This document shows positions 43,287-51,245 of a stretch of 61,796 nt of DNA, piece after piece. This DNA comes from a bacterium (GTDB lineage Bacteria; JAHJDO01): assembly GCA_018812485.1 (NCBI GenBank), contig JAHJDO010000101.1, positions 1 through 61,796 on the forward strand. The letters run 5' to 3'. The first letter of the stretch is position 1. Every line of letters begins with the position of its first letter. The notes below the pieces were generated by a model, which was not told the DNA's origin, ran no database searches, and was given only the letters and a program-made list of their open reading frames with translations. The position numbers were made by a program, and so were the translations under genes.

Positions 43287-44321
43287 ATGCATATTTCTCT
43301 TTTTGATTATTCTCTTCCGGAGAAACTGGTTGCGCAATATCCTGCCTCTCAACGTGACAAATCCAGATTAATGATTATTAGCAGAGAAACTGGAGATATT
43401 ACTCATAGTTCTTTTTCTAATATAGTTGATTATCTTTCCAAAGATGATTTGTTAGTCATAAACAACACAAAGGTGATACATGCCAGATTGAGAGGGATAA
43501 AAGAAGCTACAGGAGCCCACATAGAAATACTGCTGGTCAGAGATTTGGGTAATAATGTATGGAACGTACTTGCAAAGCCGTCAAAAAGGCTAAAGATAGG
43601 AACAATTATTAATTGCAGTAAGAATCTTTCTGCGGAAGTCATAGAAAAGAATAATGACGGTATAGTAAGGCTTAAGTTCAGTTTCACAGGTAATTTCATG
43701 GAAATTCTGTCTAAAATTGGCCAGGTTCCTCTTCCTCCATATATAAGAAGGGCAAGTATCAAATCCTATGACACCAGAAGATATCAGACAGTTTATGCTA
43801 AAGAAGCTGGATCTATTGCTGCGCCAACTGCAGGACTGCATTTTACAAAAAGTTTGTTAAAAAAGATTAAAGAAAAGGGAATTCGAATTGCTGAAGTAAC
43901 ACTTCATGTGAGCGTTGACACATTCAAGCCTGTTACAGAGACAGAAATAGAAAAACACAGGATGCAGTCAGAATATTATGAGATAAAAAAAGAGACATTT
44001 TTTACAGTAAAAAAAGCTATACAGGAGCAAAAGAGGATAGTAGCAGTTGGAACAACAAGTGTGAGAGTTCTTGAATCAGTGAATTTTGATGCTGATAATC
44101 CAGAGAAAGATCTTTCAGCATGGACGGACCTTTTTATATATCCCGGATATAAATTTAAAGCAGTGAATGCTATTATTACAAATTTTCATCTTCCAAAGTC
44201 AACGCTATTAATCTTAATACATGCTTTTGCGGGCAGAAAACTTATAACAAAGACATACAAAGAGGCAATTAAAAAGGAGTACAGGTTCTATAGTTATGGA
44301 GATGTGACGTTTGTCACATAA
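43287..44321 (+). CDS. queA: S-adenosylmethionine:tRNA ribosyltransferase-isomerase
   Basis: QueA, 344 aa, complete. It transfers and isomerises the ribose of AdoMet onto 7-aminomethyl-7-deazaguanine of tRNA in queuosine synthesis. Family features: FDYSLPEKLVAQYPASQRDKSR at the start, VINNTKVIHARLRG, AAPTAGLHFTKSLLKKI and LHVSVDTFKPV, and a C-terminal NFHLPKSTLLILIHAFAG. ATG directly follows the SpoIID stop. No other queuosine gene is in the window. Confidence 0.95.
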   Translation: MHISLFDYSLPEKLVAQYPASQRDKSRLMIISRETGDITHSSFSNIVDYLSKDDLLVINNTKVIHARLRGIKEATGAHIEILLVRDLGNNVWNVLAKPSKRLKIGTIINCSKNLSAEVIEKNNDGIVRLKFSFTGNFMEILSKIGQVPLPPYIRRASIKSYDTRRYQTVYAKEAGSIAAPTAGLHFTKSLLKKIKEKGIRIAEVTLHVSVDTFKPVTETEIEKHRMQSEYYEIKKETFFTVKKAIQEQKRIVAVGTTSVRVLESVNFDADNPEKDLSAWTDLFIYPGYKFKAVNAIITNFHLPKSTLLILIHAFAGRKLITKTYKEAIKKEYRFYSYGDVTFVT

Positions 44322-44325
44322 TAAC

Positions 44326-44353
44326 TTGACAATCAATAGCCAATAACTATAAT
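44326..44353 (+). promoter_or_regulatory. Near-consensus sigma-70 promoter for the fab gene group
   Basis: TTGACA (44326-44331) and TATAAT (44348-44353) are separated by 16 bases, both hexamers perfect. It begins 4 bases after the queA stop and lies 32 bases before the fabG ATG, so the fab group has its own strong promoter. Confidence 0.85.
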
Positions 44354-44385
44354 GCCAGCGATGAATTAAGAAATTGGGAGGAAGC

Positions 44386-45126
44386 ATGAAGCTTGGTGGA
44401 AAAACAGCAGTTGTAACTGGTGCAGCTCAGGGTATTGGAAAGGAAATAGCGTGTAGCCTGGCAAAAGAGGGCGCAAATGTTGTAGTTTCCGATATAGATC
44501 TTGAACTTGCAGAACAAACAGCAGCCGAGATAAGAAAAATGGGAAGAGAAACGCTGGTTATAAAAGCTGATGTTTCTATGCCAGAGGAAGCTGCAAACAT
44601 TATAGAAAAAACGATTGACAAATTAGGAAGCCTGGATATACTCATCAACAATGCCGGAATAACTAGGGACAACTTTATTTTACGCATGAAGGATGAGGAC
44701 TGGGATAAGGTGTTAGCAATAAATCTTAAGGGGACATTTAACTGTATTAAAGCGGCTGCAAAAGTTATGTTAAAGCAAAGAAAAGGCAAAATAGTAAACA
44801 TAGCATCCATTATAGGGTTAATAGGCAATGCTGGGCAGGCGAATTATGCTGCCTCTAAAGCAGGTGTAATTGCCCTAACCAAGTCCGCTGCCAAAGAATT
44901 CGGCTCAAGAGGAATAACTGTTAATGCTATAGCACCTGGTTTTATAAGCACAAGAATGACAGAAGTGCTTAAAGAAGATACAAAGCAAAAAATGCTGGGC
45001 AATATTCCTCTAGGTAGATTTGGCTTACCCACTGATGTTGCAAATCTTGTTTTATTTCTTGTCTCTGATGAAGCAAATTACATCACAGGACAGGTAATTA
45101 ATGTAGACGGTGGAATGGTAACTTGA
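44386..45126 (+). CDS. fabG: 3-oxoacyl-[acyl-carrier-protein] reductase
   Basis: Classical SDR, 246 aa from the ATG at 44386, which follows GGGAGG. A TTG 12 bases earlier is in frame but lies before the ribosome binding site. Motifs are [15 protein letters not shown], the Ser of IASIIG, YAASKAG and the C-terminal [10 protein letters not shown], all as in FabG. Position just before acpP and fabF supports fatty-acid synthesis. It reduces 3-oxoacyl-ACP with NADPH. Confidence 0.92.
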   Translation: MKLGGKTAVVTGAAQGIGKEIACSLAKEGANVVVSDIDLELAEQTAAEIRKMGRETLVIKADVSMPEEAANIIEKTIDKLGSLDILINNAGITRDNFILRMKDEDWDKVLAINLKGTFNCIKAAAKVMLKQRKGKIVNIASIIGLIGNAGQANYAASKAGVIALTKSAAKEFGSRGITVNAIAPGFISTRMTEVLKEDTKQKMLGNIPLGRFGLPTDVANLVLFLVSDEANYITGQVINVDGGMVT

Positions 45127-45154
45127 AGTTTTCAAAAAAAGGAGGAGATTGAGT

Positions 45155-45388
45155 ATGTCAAGTGAAAAAAGAGTGAAAGAGATTATTGTTGAACAGCTTG
45201 GTGTAAAGCCGGAAGAGGTTACTAATGAGGCATCATTTGTTGATGATTTAGGCGCAGATTCATTAGATACAGTAGAACTTGTTATGGCACTTGAAGAGGA
45301 ATTTGACATTGAAATACCTGACGAAGATGCGGAAAAGATTGTTACAGTTGCCGATGCGACAAACTACATAGATAAGCACGTCCAGTAA
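45155..45388 (+). CDS. acpP: Acyl carrier protein
   Basis: 77 aa from the ATG at 45155 (GGAGG 9 bases upstream, with a TTG two codons earlier also in frame). The phosphopantetheine Ser lies in [17 protein letters not shown], and the sequence is acidic throughout, as for AcpP. It carries growing acyl chains for FabG and FabF, encoded on either side. Confidence 0.95.
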   Translation: MSSEKRVKEIIVEQLGVKPEEVTNEASFVDDLGADSLDTVELVMALEEEFDIEIPDEDAEKIVTVADATNYIDKHVQ

Positions 45389-45390
45389 AA

Positions 45391-45550
45391 AAATCAAATT
45401 CGAAGCACGAAACACTAAATACGAAACAATATCAAATGACCAAAATACAAATGTTCAAAACGATGTTTTGAATTTAGAAAATTTGAATTTAGGGTTTGTT
45501 TCGAGTTTCGGATTTAGAATTTCGGATTTTGTTTGATATTGTGGTTCTTA
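45391..45550. repeat. Intergenic hairpin-forming repeat element between acpP and fabF
   Basis: The 178-base gap is made of TTCGAA/CGAAAC-type repeats that pair at long range: ACAATATCAAA (45426-45436) with its exact complement at 45532-45542, and a central hairpin TTCAAAAC-GAT-GTTTTGAA (45454-45472). The surrounding arms pair imperfectly. It looks like a dispersed intergenic repeat that folds as one long stem. It interrupts the fab operon without a terminator-like T-run. Confidence 0.65.
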
Positions 45551-45566
45551 AATTAAGGATCCAGTC

Positions 45567-46805
45567 ATGGAGAAAAACAGAGTTGCTATAACAGGTATAG
45601 GAGCAGTAACACCTGTTGGTAATAATCCTGATATTTTTTGGAAGAACATATGCGATGGAAAGAGCGGGGTAGATCGCATCAGCTTGTTTGATCCGTCAGA
45701 TTTTGATAGCAAGATAGCTGGACAGATTAAAGATTTTGATTCTTCTATGTATCTTGGCCAAAAAGATATAAAAAGGATGGATCGTTTTGTGCAATTTGCT
45801 GTTGCCTGTAGTAAAATGGCTTTAGAGAATAGTGGATTAGATACAGATAAAGAGGATAAGAGCAGAATAGGTGTTCTTATAGGTTCTGGGATTGGCGGAT
45901 TAAAGGTAATTGAAGATCAGCACAATGTGCTCTTGCAGAAAGGCCCTTCAAGGGTATCTCCTTTTCTTATTCCGATGTTGATAATAGACATGGCTAGTGG
46001 ACAAGTTGCAATTCAATTTGGGCTTAAAGGTCCGAATTTTGCGATTGCTACTGCGTGCGCTTCCGGCTCTCATGCAATAGGAGAGGCTTTTAGGATTATT
46101 CAAAGAGGAGAAGCAGATATAATGATAGCAGGGGGAACAGAGACTGCAATAACTCCTATTGGTGTTGCCGGCTTCTGTAAGATGAAGGCTCTTTCTACAA
46201 GAAATGATAAGCCTGAGAAGGCAAGCAGACCATTTGACAGGGATAGAGATGGTTTCGTAATTGGGGAAGGAGCAGGTATTCTGCTTCTTGAAGATTTGGA
46301 TCATGCAACAAGGAGAGGTGCATACATTTATGCAGAATTAGCAGGTTTTGGTATGACTGCTGATGCATATCATATAACGTCTCCATCCCCTGAGGGTGAG
46401 GGAGCTGCGCAAGCAATGAAATTGGCTTTGGACGATGCAGCGCTGAATCCTGAAGATATTGATTACATTAATGCGCATGGCACTTCAACCCCTTTCAATG
46501 ACAGATGTGAGACAAAGGCTATTAAAACTGTATTCGGCAAGTATGCAAAAAACATACCTGTGAGTTCAACGAAATCTATGACGGGTCATCTTTTAGGAGC
46601 GAGTGGAGGGGTTGAATTGATAGCATGTGTCTTAAGCATAAAGCATGGCATTATTACTCCAACTATAAACTATGAAAATCCGGATCCTGAATGCGATCTT
46701 GATTATGTGCCTAATACTGCGAGAGAATGCAAGATTCAATATGCAATGTCAAATTCATTTGGTTTTGGTGGCCATAATTCAGCTTTAGTTGTAAAAGAGT
46801 ATTAA
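45567..46805 (+). CDS. fabF: 3-oxoacyl-[acyl-carrier-protein] synthase II
   Basis: FabF, 412 aa. Catalytic Cys lies in [14 protein letters not shown], the first His in [11 protein letters not shown] and the second in [15 protein letters not shown]. The start [15 protein letters not shown] and ending [13 protein letters not shown] are typical. It elongates acyl-ACP by condensation with malonyl-ACP. The fabH, fabD and plsX genes that often accompany this set are absent. Confidence 0.95.
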   Translation: MEKNRVAITGIGAVTPVGNNPDIFWKNICDGKSGVDRISLFDPSDFDSKIAGQIKDFDSSMYLGQKDIKRMDRFVQFAVACSKMALENSGLDTDKEDKSRIGVLIGSGIGGLKVIEDQHNVLLQKGPSRVSPFLIPMLIIDMASGQVAIQFGLKGPNFAIATACASGSHAIGEAFRIIQRGEADIMIAGGTETAITPIGVAGFCKMKALSTRNDKPEKASRPFDRDRDGFVIGEGAGILLLEDLDHATRRGAYIYAELAGFGMTADAYHITSPSPEGEGAAQAMKLALDDAALNPEDIDYINAHGTSTPFNDRCETKAIKTVFGKYAKNIPVSSTKSMTGHLLGASGGVELIACVLSIKHGIITPTINYENPDPECDLDYVPNTARECKIQYAMSNSFGFGGHNSALVVKEY

Positions 46806-46822
46806 AAAAAGGAGATAGACAT

Positions 46823-47962
46823 ATGGATTTTAGTTTAACAGAAGAACAGCAGATGATGCTTGAGGAAGTTAAGAGAGTTTGTGAAGAAAAAATAGCTCCC
46901 AGAGCAGAAGAGGTTGACGAAAAAGGCGAATTCCCGCAAGAGAACATTGATCTTTTGGCCAATATGGATTTACTTGGGCTTGTTATCCCTGAGGAATATG
47001 GCGGTCTTGGCATGGGTTTTTTAACATGGGCTCTTGTTGCTGAGGAGATTTCAAAAGCATGTGGAACAACAGGTCTTATTTTCGGAGCTAATCTGCTTTG
47101 CGTGTATCCATTGATAACTTTTGGCACAGAAGAGCAAAAGAAAAAATATCTGCCGTCTCTGGCAAAGAACAAACTCGCAGCGTTTGCGCTTACTGAGCCG
47201 GAAGCAGGCTCTGACGCTGGAAACGTTAAGACAACCGCAAAACTTGATGGGGATCATTACATAATAAATGGCAGGAAGATCTTTAATACGAATGGGGGAG
47301 AGGCAAGCACCTATATTATTATTGCAGCCACACATCCGAATCAGGGTCCTCGAGGCCTGAGCGCGTTCATAGTTGAAGCAGATACACAGGGATTTACAAT
47401 AGGGCAAAAGTTTAACAAGATGGGGTTCAGTGCACTTCCGAATGTAGAACTTGTTTTTGATGATTGCAAGGTGCCAAAAGAAAATCTATTATTAAAAGAA
47501 AGACGTGGTTTTCGAGTTGCAATGGAAACATTTGATGCGGGCAGAATCGGGGTTGGCATAGGCGCGCTTGGCATTGCTGAGGCAGCGTTCGAAGCCGCTC
47601 TCAAATACGCAAAGGAAAGAGTGCAATTTGGAAAGCCGATAGCCTCTTTTCAGGCGATTCAACATATTTTAGCTGATATGGCAACAGAGATTGAGGCAGT
47701 AAAATTAATACTTTATAAATCAGCATGGCTTAAGGACCAGAATCAGCCTTTTGAAAAATATGCTTCAATGGGAAAACTAAAGGCTTCAGAAGTTGCTATG
47801 CACGTATCTACAAAAGCTGTGCAGGTTTTTGGCGGATACGGATATATGAAGGAATATCCTGTGCAGAGGTATATGAGAGAAGCCAAACTGTTTGAAATAA
47901 TAGAAGGCACATCTGAAATCCAGCGCAGTGTTATTGCAAACTTTTTATTAAAGGGACGTTAA
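46823..47962 (+). CDS. Acyl-CoA dehydrogenase
   Basis: Short/medium-chain acyl-CoA dehydrogenase family, 379 aa. FALTEPEAGSDAGNVKTTA and ADMATEIEAVKLILYKSAW are family signatures, and the catalytic Glu is in IIEGTSEIQRSVIAN, at the SCAD/butyryl-CoA dehydrogenase position. FAD enzyme that hands electrons to electron transfer flavoprotein. Whether it acts in beta-oxidation or (as in anaerobes) as a reductase of enoyl-CoA is open. It follows fabF by 17 bases and precedes etfB by 3. Confidence 0.92.
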   Translation: MDFSLTEEQQMMLEEVKRVCEEKIAPRAEEVDEKGEFPQENIDLLANMDLLGLVIPEEYGGLGMGFLTWALVAEEISKACGTTGLIFGANLLCVYPLITFGTEEQKKKYLPSLAKNKLAAFALTEPEAGSDAGNVKTTAKLDGDHYIINGRKIFNTNGGEASTYIIIAATHPNQGPRGLSAFIVEADTQGFTIGQKFNKMGFSALPNVELVFDDCKVPKENLLLKERRGFRVAMETFDAGRIGVGIGALGIAEAAFEAALKYAKERVQFGKPIASFQAIQHILADMATEIEAVKLILYKSAWLKDQNQPFEKYASMGKLKASEVAMHVSTKAVQVFGGYGYMKEYPVQRYMREAKLFEIIEGTSEIQRSVIANFLLKGR

Positions 47963-47965
47963 ATC

Positions 47966-48757
47966 ATGCAGTTCATTGTTTGTATAAAACAAGTTCCTGA
48001 TACTGAAGAGATAAACAATGTTAAAATAGATTCCCAGACAAACACAATGATTAGAGAGGGGATAAAGAATATTATAAACCCCTTTGATGAGAATGCAATT
48101 GAGGAAGCTCTTAAGTTAAGAGAAAAATATGGAGGCAAGGTCACCGTTATCAGTATGGGGCCTCCACAGGTAGAGGCTGCACTTAGATCTGCTCTGGCAA
48201 TGGGTGCAGATGAAGCGATACTTATTTGCGATAGAGCATTTGCTGGTTCGGATACACTTGCTACATCATACACATTAGCTCAAGCCATAAATAAAATAAG
48301 TAAGTTTGACGTTGTGTTATTTGGTAAACAGGCTATAGATGGTGATACTGCTCAAGTTGGACCTGGTGTTGCAGAACAGCTCGGTATAGCGCAAATAACA
48401 TATGCTCGAAAAATAGAGATTAATGACAATATATTAAGGGCTGAGAGAGCATTAGAGAATTCTTTTGAGGTTGTAGAGGTAAAGCTTCCATGCGCGGTAA
48501 CAGTTACAAAAGAGATTAATGAACCACGTTATGCTTCGATGAAGGGTCTTCTTATGGCAAGGAAAAAACAGATTCATGTTTGGAGCGCTGAGGACTTGGA
48601 TGTTGATAAGGACAAGATAGGGCTGGATGGTTCCCCTACTCAGGTAGTTAAAATATTCACTCCACAGATAAAACATGAAGGTGAAATTCTGGATGGGACA
48701 TCTTCAGAAGTTGTAGATAAACTTGTTTCAAAATTAACAGAACATAAGCTTTTCTAA
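47966..48757 (+). CDS. etfB: Electron transfer flavoprotein, beta subunit
   Basis: EtfB/FixA, 263 aa. FIVCIKQVPDTEEI opens, INPFDENAIEEALKL and FGKQAIDGDTAQVGPGVAE follow, and the KEINEPRYASMKGLLMARKK segment is the conserved loop. The DGDTAQ motif is that of anaerobe-type ETFs. Normally it pairs with EtfA (with the FAD domain), usually encoded next. Here the next gene is an unrelated glycosidase under a new promoter, so etfA must be elsewhere or has been lost. Confidence 0.92.
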   Translation: MQFIVCIKQVPDTEEINNVKIDSQTNTMIREGIKNIINPFDENAIEEALKLREKYGGKVTVISMGPPQVEAALRSALAMGADEAILICDRAFAGSDTLATSYTLAQAINKISKFDVVLFGKQAIDGDTAQVGPGVAEQLGIAQITYARKIEINDNILRAERALENSFEVVEVKLPCAVTVTKEINEPRYASMKGLLMARKKQIHVWSAEDLDVDKDKIGLDGSPTQVVKIFTPQIKHEGEILDGTSSEVVDKLVSKLTEHKLF

Positions 48758-48830
48758 TCTTTCTATTTCTCGTAATTTCATGTTGTTTTTGACCAATGCA
48801 ATTTTCCCAATATGTTATGGACTCATATAT

Positions 48831-48859
48831 TTGATTTCAAATAAGGCTGGCTCTATAAT
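48831..48859 (+). promoter_or_regulatory. Sigma-70-like promoter for the exopolysaccharide-like operon
   Basis: TTGATT (48831-48836) and TATAAT (48854-48859) are 17 bases apart, 28 bases before the glycosidase ATG. No strong terminator was seen in the 73 bases after etfB. Confidence 0.7.
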
Positions 48860-48887
48860 AGGTTTATAATGTAATATACAGGCAAAC

Positions 48888-51245
48888 ATGAAAAAACTAG
48901 TTATAATTTCAGCAGCGTTATTGTTTCTTATCTTAATTCTTACCAACAGAGCTCCTAAGAGAGGTTTTATAGCTCCTGGTCCAGAAGTCAGCGTGAAACC
49001 TTCTTCAACTAAACTACTGTATGACTTCGAAGATGGTGATGAAGGATGGGTGGCTGAATCCGGTGCTTGCCTAGCTTCAAGCAGTGATTACTCTACTCAG
49101 GGTAAAAGTTCTCTTAAGGTATCTGTTACCCTTCAGGACGAGATTAACTTAAAAAAGCTCTGTCATGCTAACTGGCTTGGGTGGGACAGGTTAGTTTTTG
49201 ACATTTTACTACCTCGAAATGTTCCTGAAGGGATACAAGTACTTTTATGTCTCAAGGATGATGAGGATTTCTGGTACCAGAATACTCGCCCTTTCAGGCT
49301 CAAAAAAGGCTGGAATAATCTTTATGTGGATATCTCCAGCCAGAGCCATCAATGGAGTCCTAGGGGACATTTTAAGCCATGGAGCGGTTATGTTGCCCAG
49401 GAAGTTAAAGAACTGCGTATGAAACTTCTAAAAAAAATTTCTTATTCTGGTTCGATATACATCGACAATATTCACCTGACAAAACTGAAAGATACAGATG
49501 AGGAATTTACAAAGACCAAGCTGTATAATCTTAGAGTTAATTCTTCTCCGGTAAAACAGTATGAAAAATTTGAAATTAGTTTTGACCTATCAAGAGTATA
49601 TGCTAATCCTTTTGATCCTGAATTAATAGACATAACTGCCTATTTCATCTCCCCCAGCGGGATAATTTCCTCTATCCCAGGCTTTTTCTACCAACCCTAT
49701 TCCCGCAAATTAGCAGAAGGAAAAGAATATATTTGTCCCGTAGGGAATGCTTTCTGGATGGTGAGATTTAGTCCTGTTGAGGCTGGAAAGTACAGTTATT
49801 ACTTAGTAGTCAAAGACGGCAATACCCTGAAAACAAAAAAATATCATTTTGAATCCGTCCGCTCTGAAAGCAAAGGATTTGTCAGAGTAAGTTCAAAAGA
49901 TAAACAATATTTTGAGTTTGACGATAGCAGTTTTTACTATCCCATAGGTTTAAATATCATTTCTCCCTGGGATACTCCTTACGGGCAGAATTATGTTCCC
50001 AGTTTACCGATAGGCAAGGGCACTTATGCTTATGATGAATATTTCAATAAATTAGCTCAGAACAAAGCTAACTTTATCCGAATGTGGATGGCCCACTGGT
50101 GGCTTGCCTTGGAGTGGAACAGAGAATATGGGCCCTTCCATGGACTTGGCAGATACAGTCTCCAAAATGCCTGGCGAATGGACCATATTCTGGAAACGGC
50201 AGAAGAGAAAAACATATATATACTCCTAACCATTAATAACCATACTCAGCTAACCCATCACGAAAAAGGCTGGGAGCGTAATCCCTATAACACTACCAAT
50301 GGTGGTTTTATCGCCAACCCTCAGGAGTACTTTACTAACTTAAAGTCAGTGGACTTATTTAAAAATAAAATGCGTTACATTGTCGCACGCTGGGGATACT
50401 CTCCATATATCTTTGCCTGGAATTTCTGGAGTGAAATAGATCTCACTATTGGGTATAAAAATAACCCCAAACATCAAAAACTAGTCCGCGAATGGCATAA
50501 GAAAATGGCTCGATTTGTACGGCAGCTAGATCCATGGGCTCATATAATTTCAACTCATTATTGTCAACACTCAAAGGCAGTGCATCTTCTTGATCTTCCA
50601 GAGATTGATTTTACCCACAGTAATGCATGGACTAACAATGACGGGTTGCCAGATTCACAGGTAATGGCAATCAGGCAGTACTACCAGGCTATGAAGATGT
50701 TTAACAAACCCATATTTATTTCCGAGTTCGGCGGCCATTGGGCAGGCAGTCCTCCTGACATAATGGCTCGGGATCTGCATACAGGGCTCTGGGCTAATTT
50801 TATGTGTCCTCTGGCTGCTAGTCCTCTCTTCTGGTGGTGGAATTTTGTAGAAGAAAACAACCTGTATTTTCACTATAAAGCCCTAGCTGAGTTTGCTGCC
50901 GGAGAAGAACGCAGAAATAAGAATTTAGAGATGAAAGAAATTTCTCTGGTTGATGAAAGCGGATACCTGAGAGCACAATGTCTGGGCAATAAAGATACTG
51001 CGTATGTCTGGGTATATAGTTTCTTAAGTGCGTTAAGAATTCCTAATGAGGAAAGAATAATGAAGAATGCCACTATCATTCTAGAAGACATACTTGAAGG
51101 TAGTTATGCCGTAGAGTTCTGGGATACTTATAATGGAATTATCACAGACATGAAAGAAATTGCTACAGTTGAGGGCAAATTAACCGTAAAACTTCCGGAT
51201 ATCAGCAAAGATATGGCTTTAAAGATTAAGCTGAAAGCAAAATAA
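48888..51245 (+). CDS. Secreted DUF5060-type glycoside hydrolase with N-terminal carbohydrate-binding domain
   Basis: 785 aa. Residues 1-20 are a signal anchor, 40-200 a jelly-roll binding domain (LLYDFEDGDEGW ... IYIDNIHLTKL), 215-325 a DUF5060 beta-sandwich and about 330-675 a (beta/alpha)8 barrel of clan GH-A type (GTYAYDEYFNKLAQNKANFI, RMWMAHWW, WAWNFW region), then a C-terminal beta domain. The likely acid/base is Glu516 in WNFWSEID and the nucleophile Glu613 in FISEFGG. In nearly all clan GH-A enzymes the acid/base is preceded by Asn. Here it is Ser515. A paralogue on the minus strand at 56937 has the normal WNE. Likely acts outside the inner membrane on the glycan made by this operon. 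Confidence 0.8.
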   Translation: MKKLVIISAALLFLILILTNRAPKRGFIAPGPEVSVKPSSTKLLYDFEDGDEGWVAESGACLASSSDYSTQGKSSLKVSVTLQDEINLKKLCHANWLGWDRLVFDILLPRNVPEGIQVLLCLKDDEDFWYQNTRPFRLKKGWNNLYVDISSQSHQWSPRGHFKPWSGYVAQEVKELRMKLLKKISYSGSIYIDNIHLTKLKDTDEEFTKTKLYNLRVNSSPVKQYEKFEISFDLSRVYANPFDPELIDITAYFISPSGIISSIPGFFYQPYSRKLAEGKEYICPVGNAFWMVRFSPVEAGKYSYYLVVKDGNTLKTKKYHFESVRSESKGFVRVSSKDKQYFEFDDSSFYYPIGLNIISPWDTPYGQNYVPSLPIGKGTYAYDEYFNKLAQNKANFIRMWMAHWWLALEWNREYGPFHGLGRYSLQNAWRMDHILETAEEKNIYILLTINNHTQLTHHEKGWERNPYNTTNGGFIANPQEYFTNLKSVDLFKNKMRYIVARWGYSPYIFAWNFWSEIDLTIGYKNNPKHQKLVREWHKKMARFVRQLDPWAHIISTHYCQHSKAVHLLDLPEIDFTHSNAWTNNDGLPDSQVMAIRQYYQAMKMFNKPIFISEFGGHWAGSPPDIMARDLHTGLWANFMCPLAASPLFWWWNFVEENNLYFHYKALAEFAAGEERRNKNLEMKEISLVDESGYLRAQCLGNKDTAYVWVYSFLSALRIPNEERIMKNATIILEDILEGSYAVEFWDTYNGIITDMKEIATVEGKLTVKLPDISKDMALKIKLKAK

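Noticed and set aside
44301-44318. GTGACGTTTGTCAC inverted repeat at the end of queA as terminator
   Set aside because: The stem is only 5 bases, lies inside the coding region and has no T-run. The strong promoter immediately downstream is the clearer signal.
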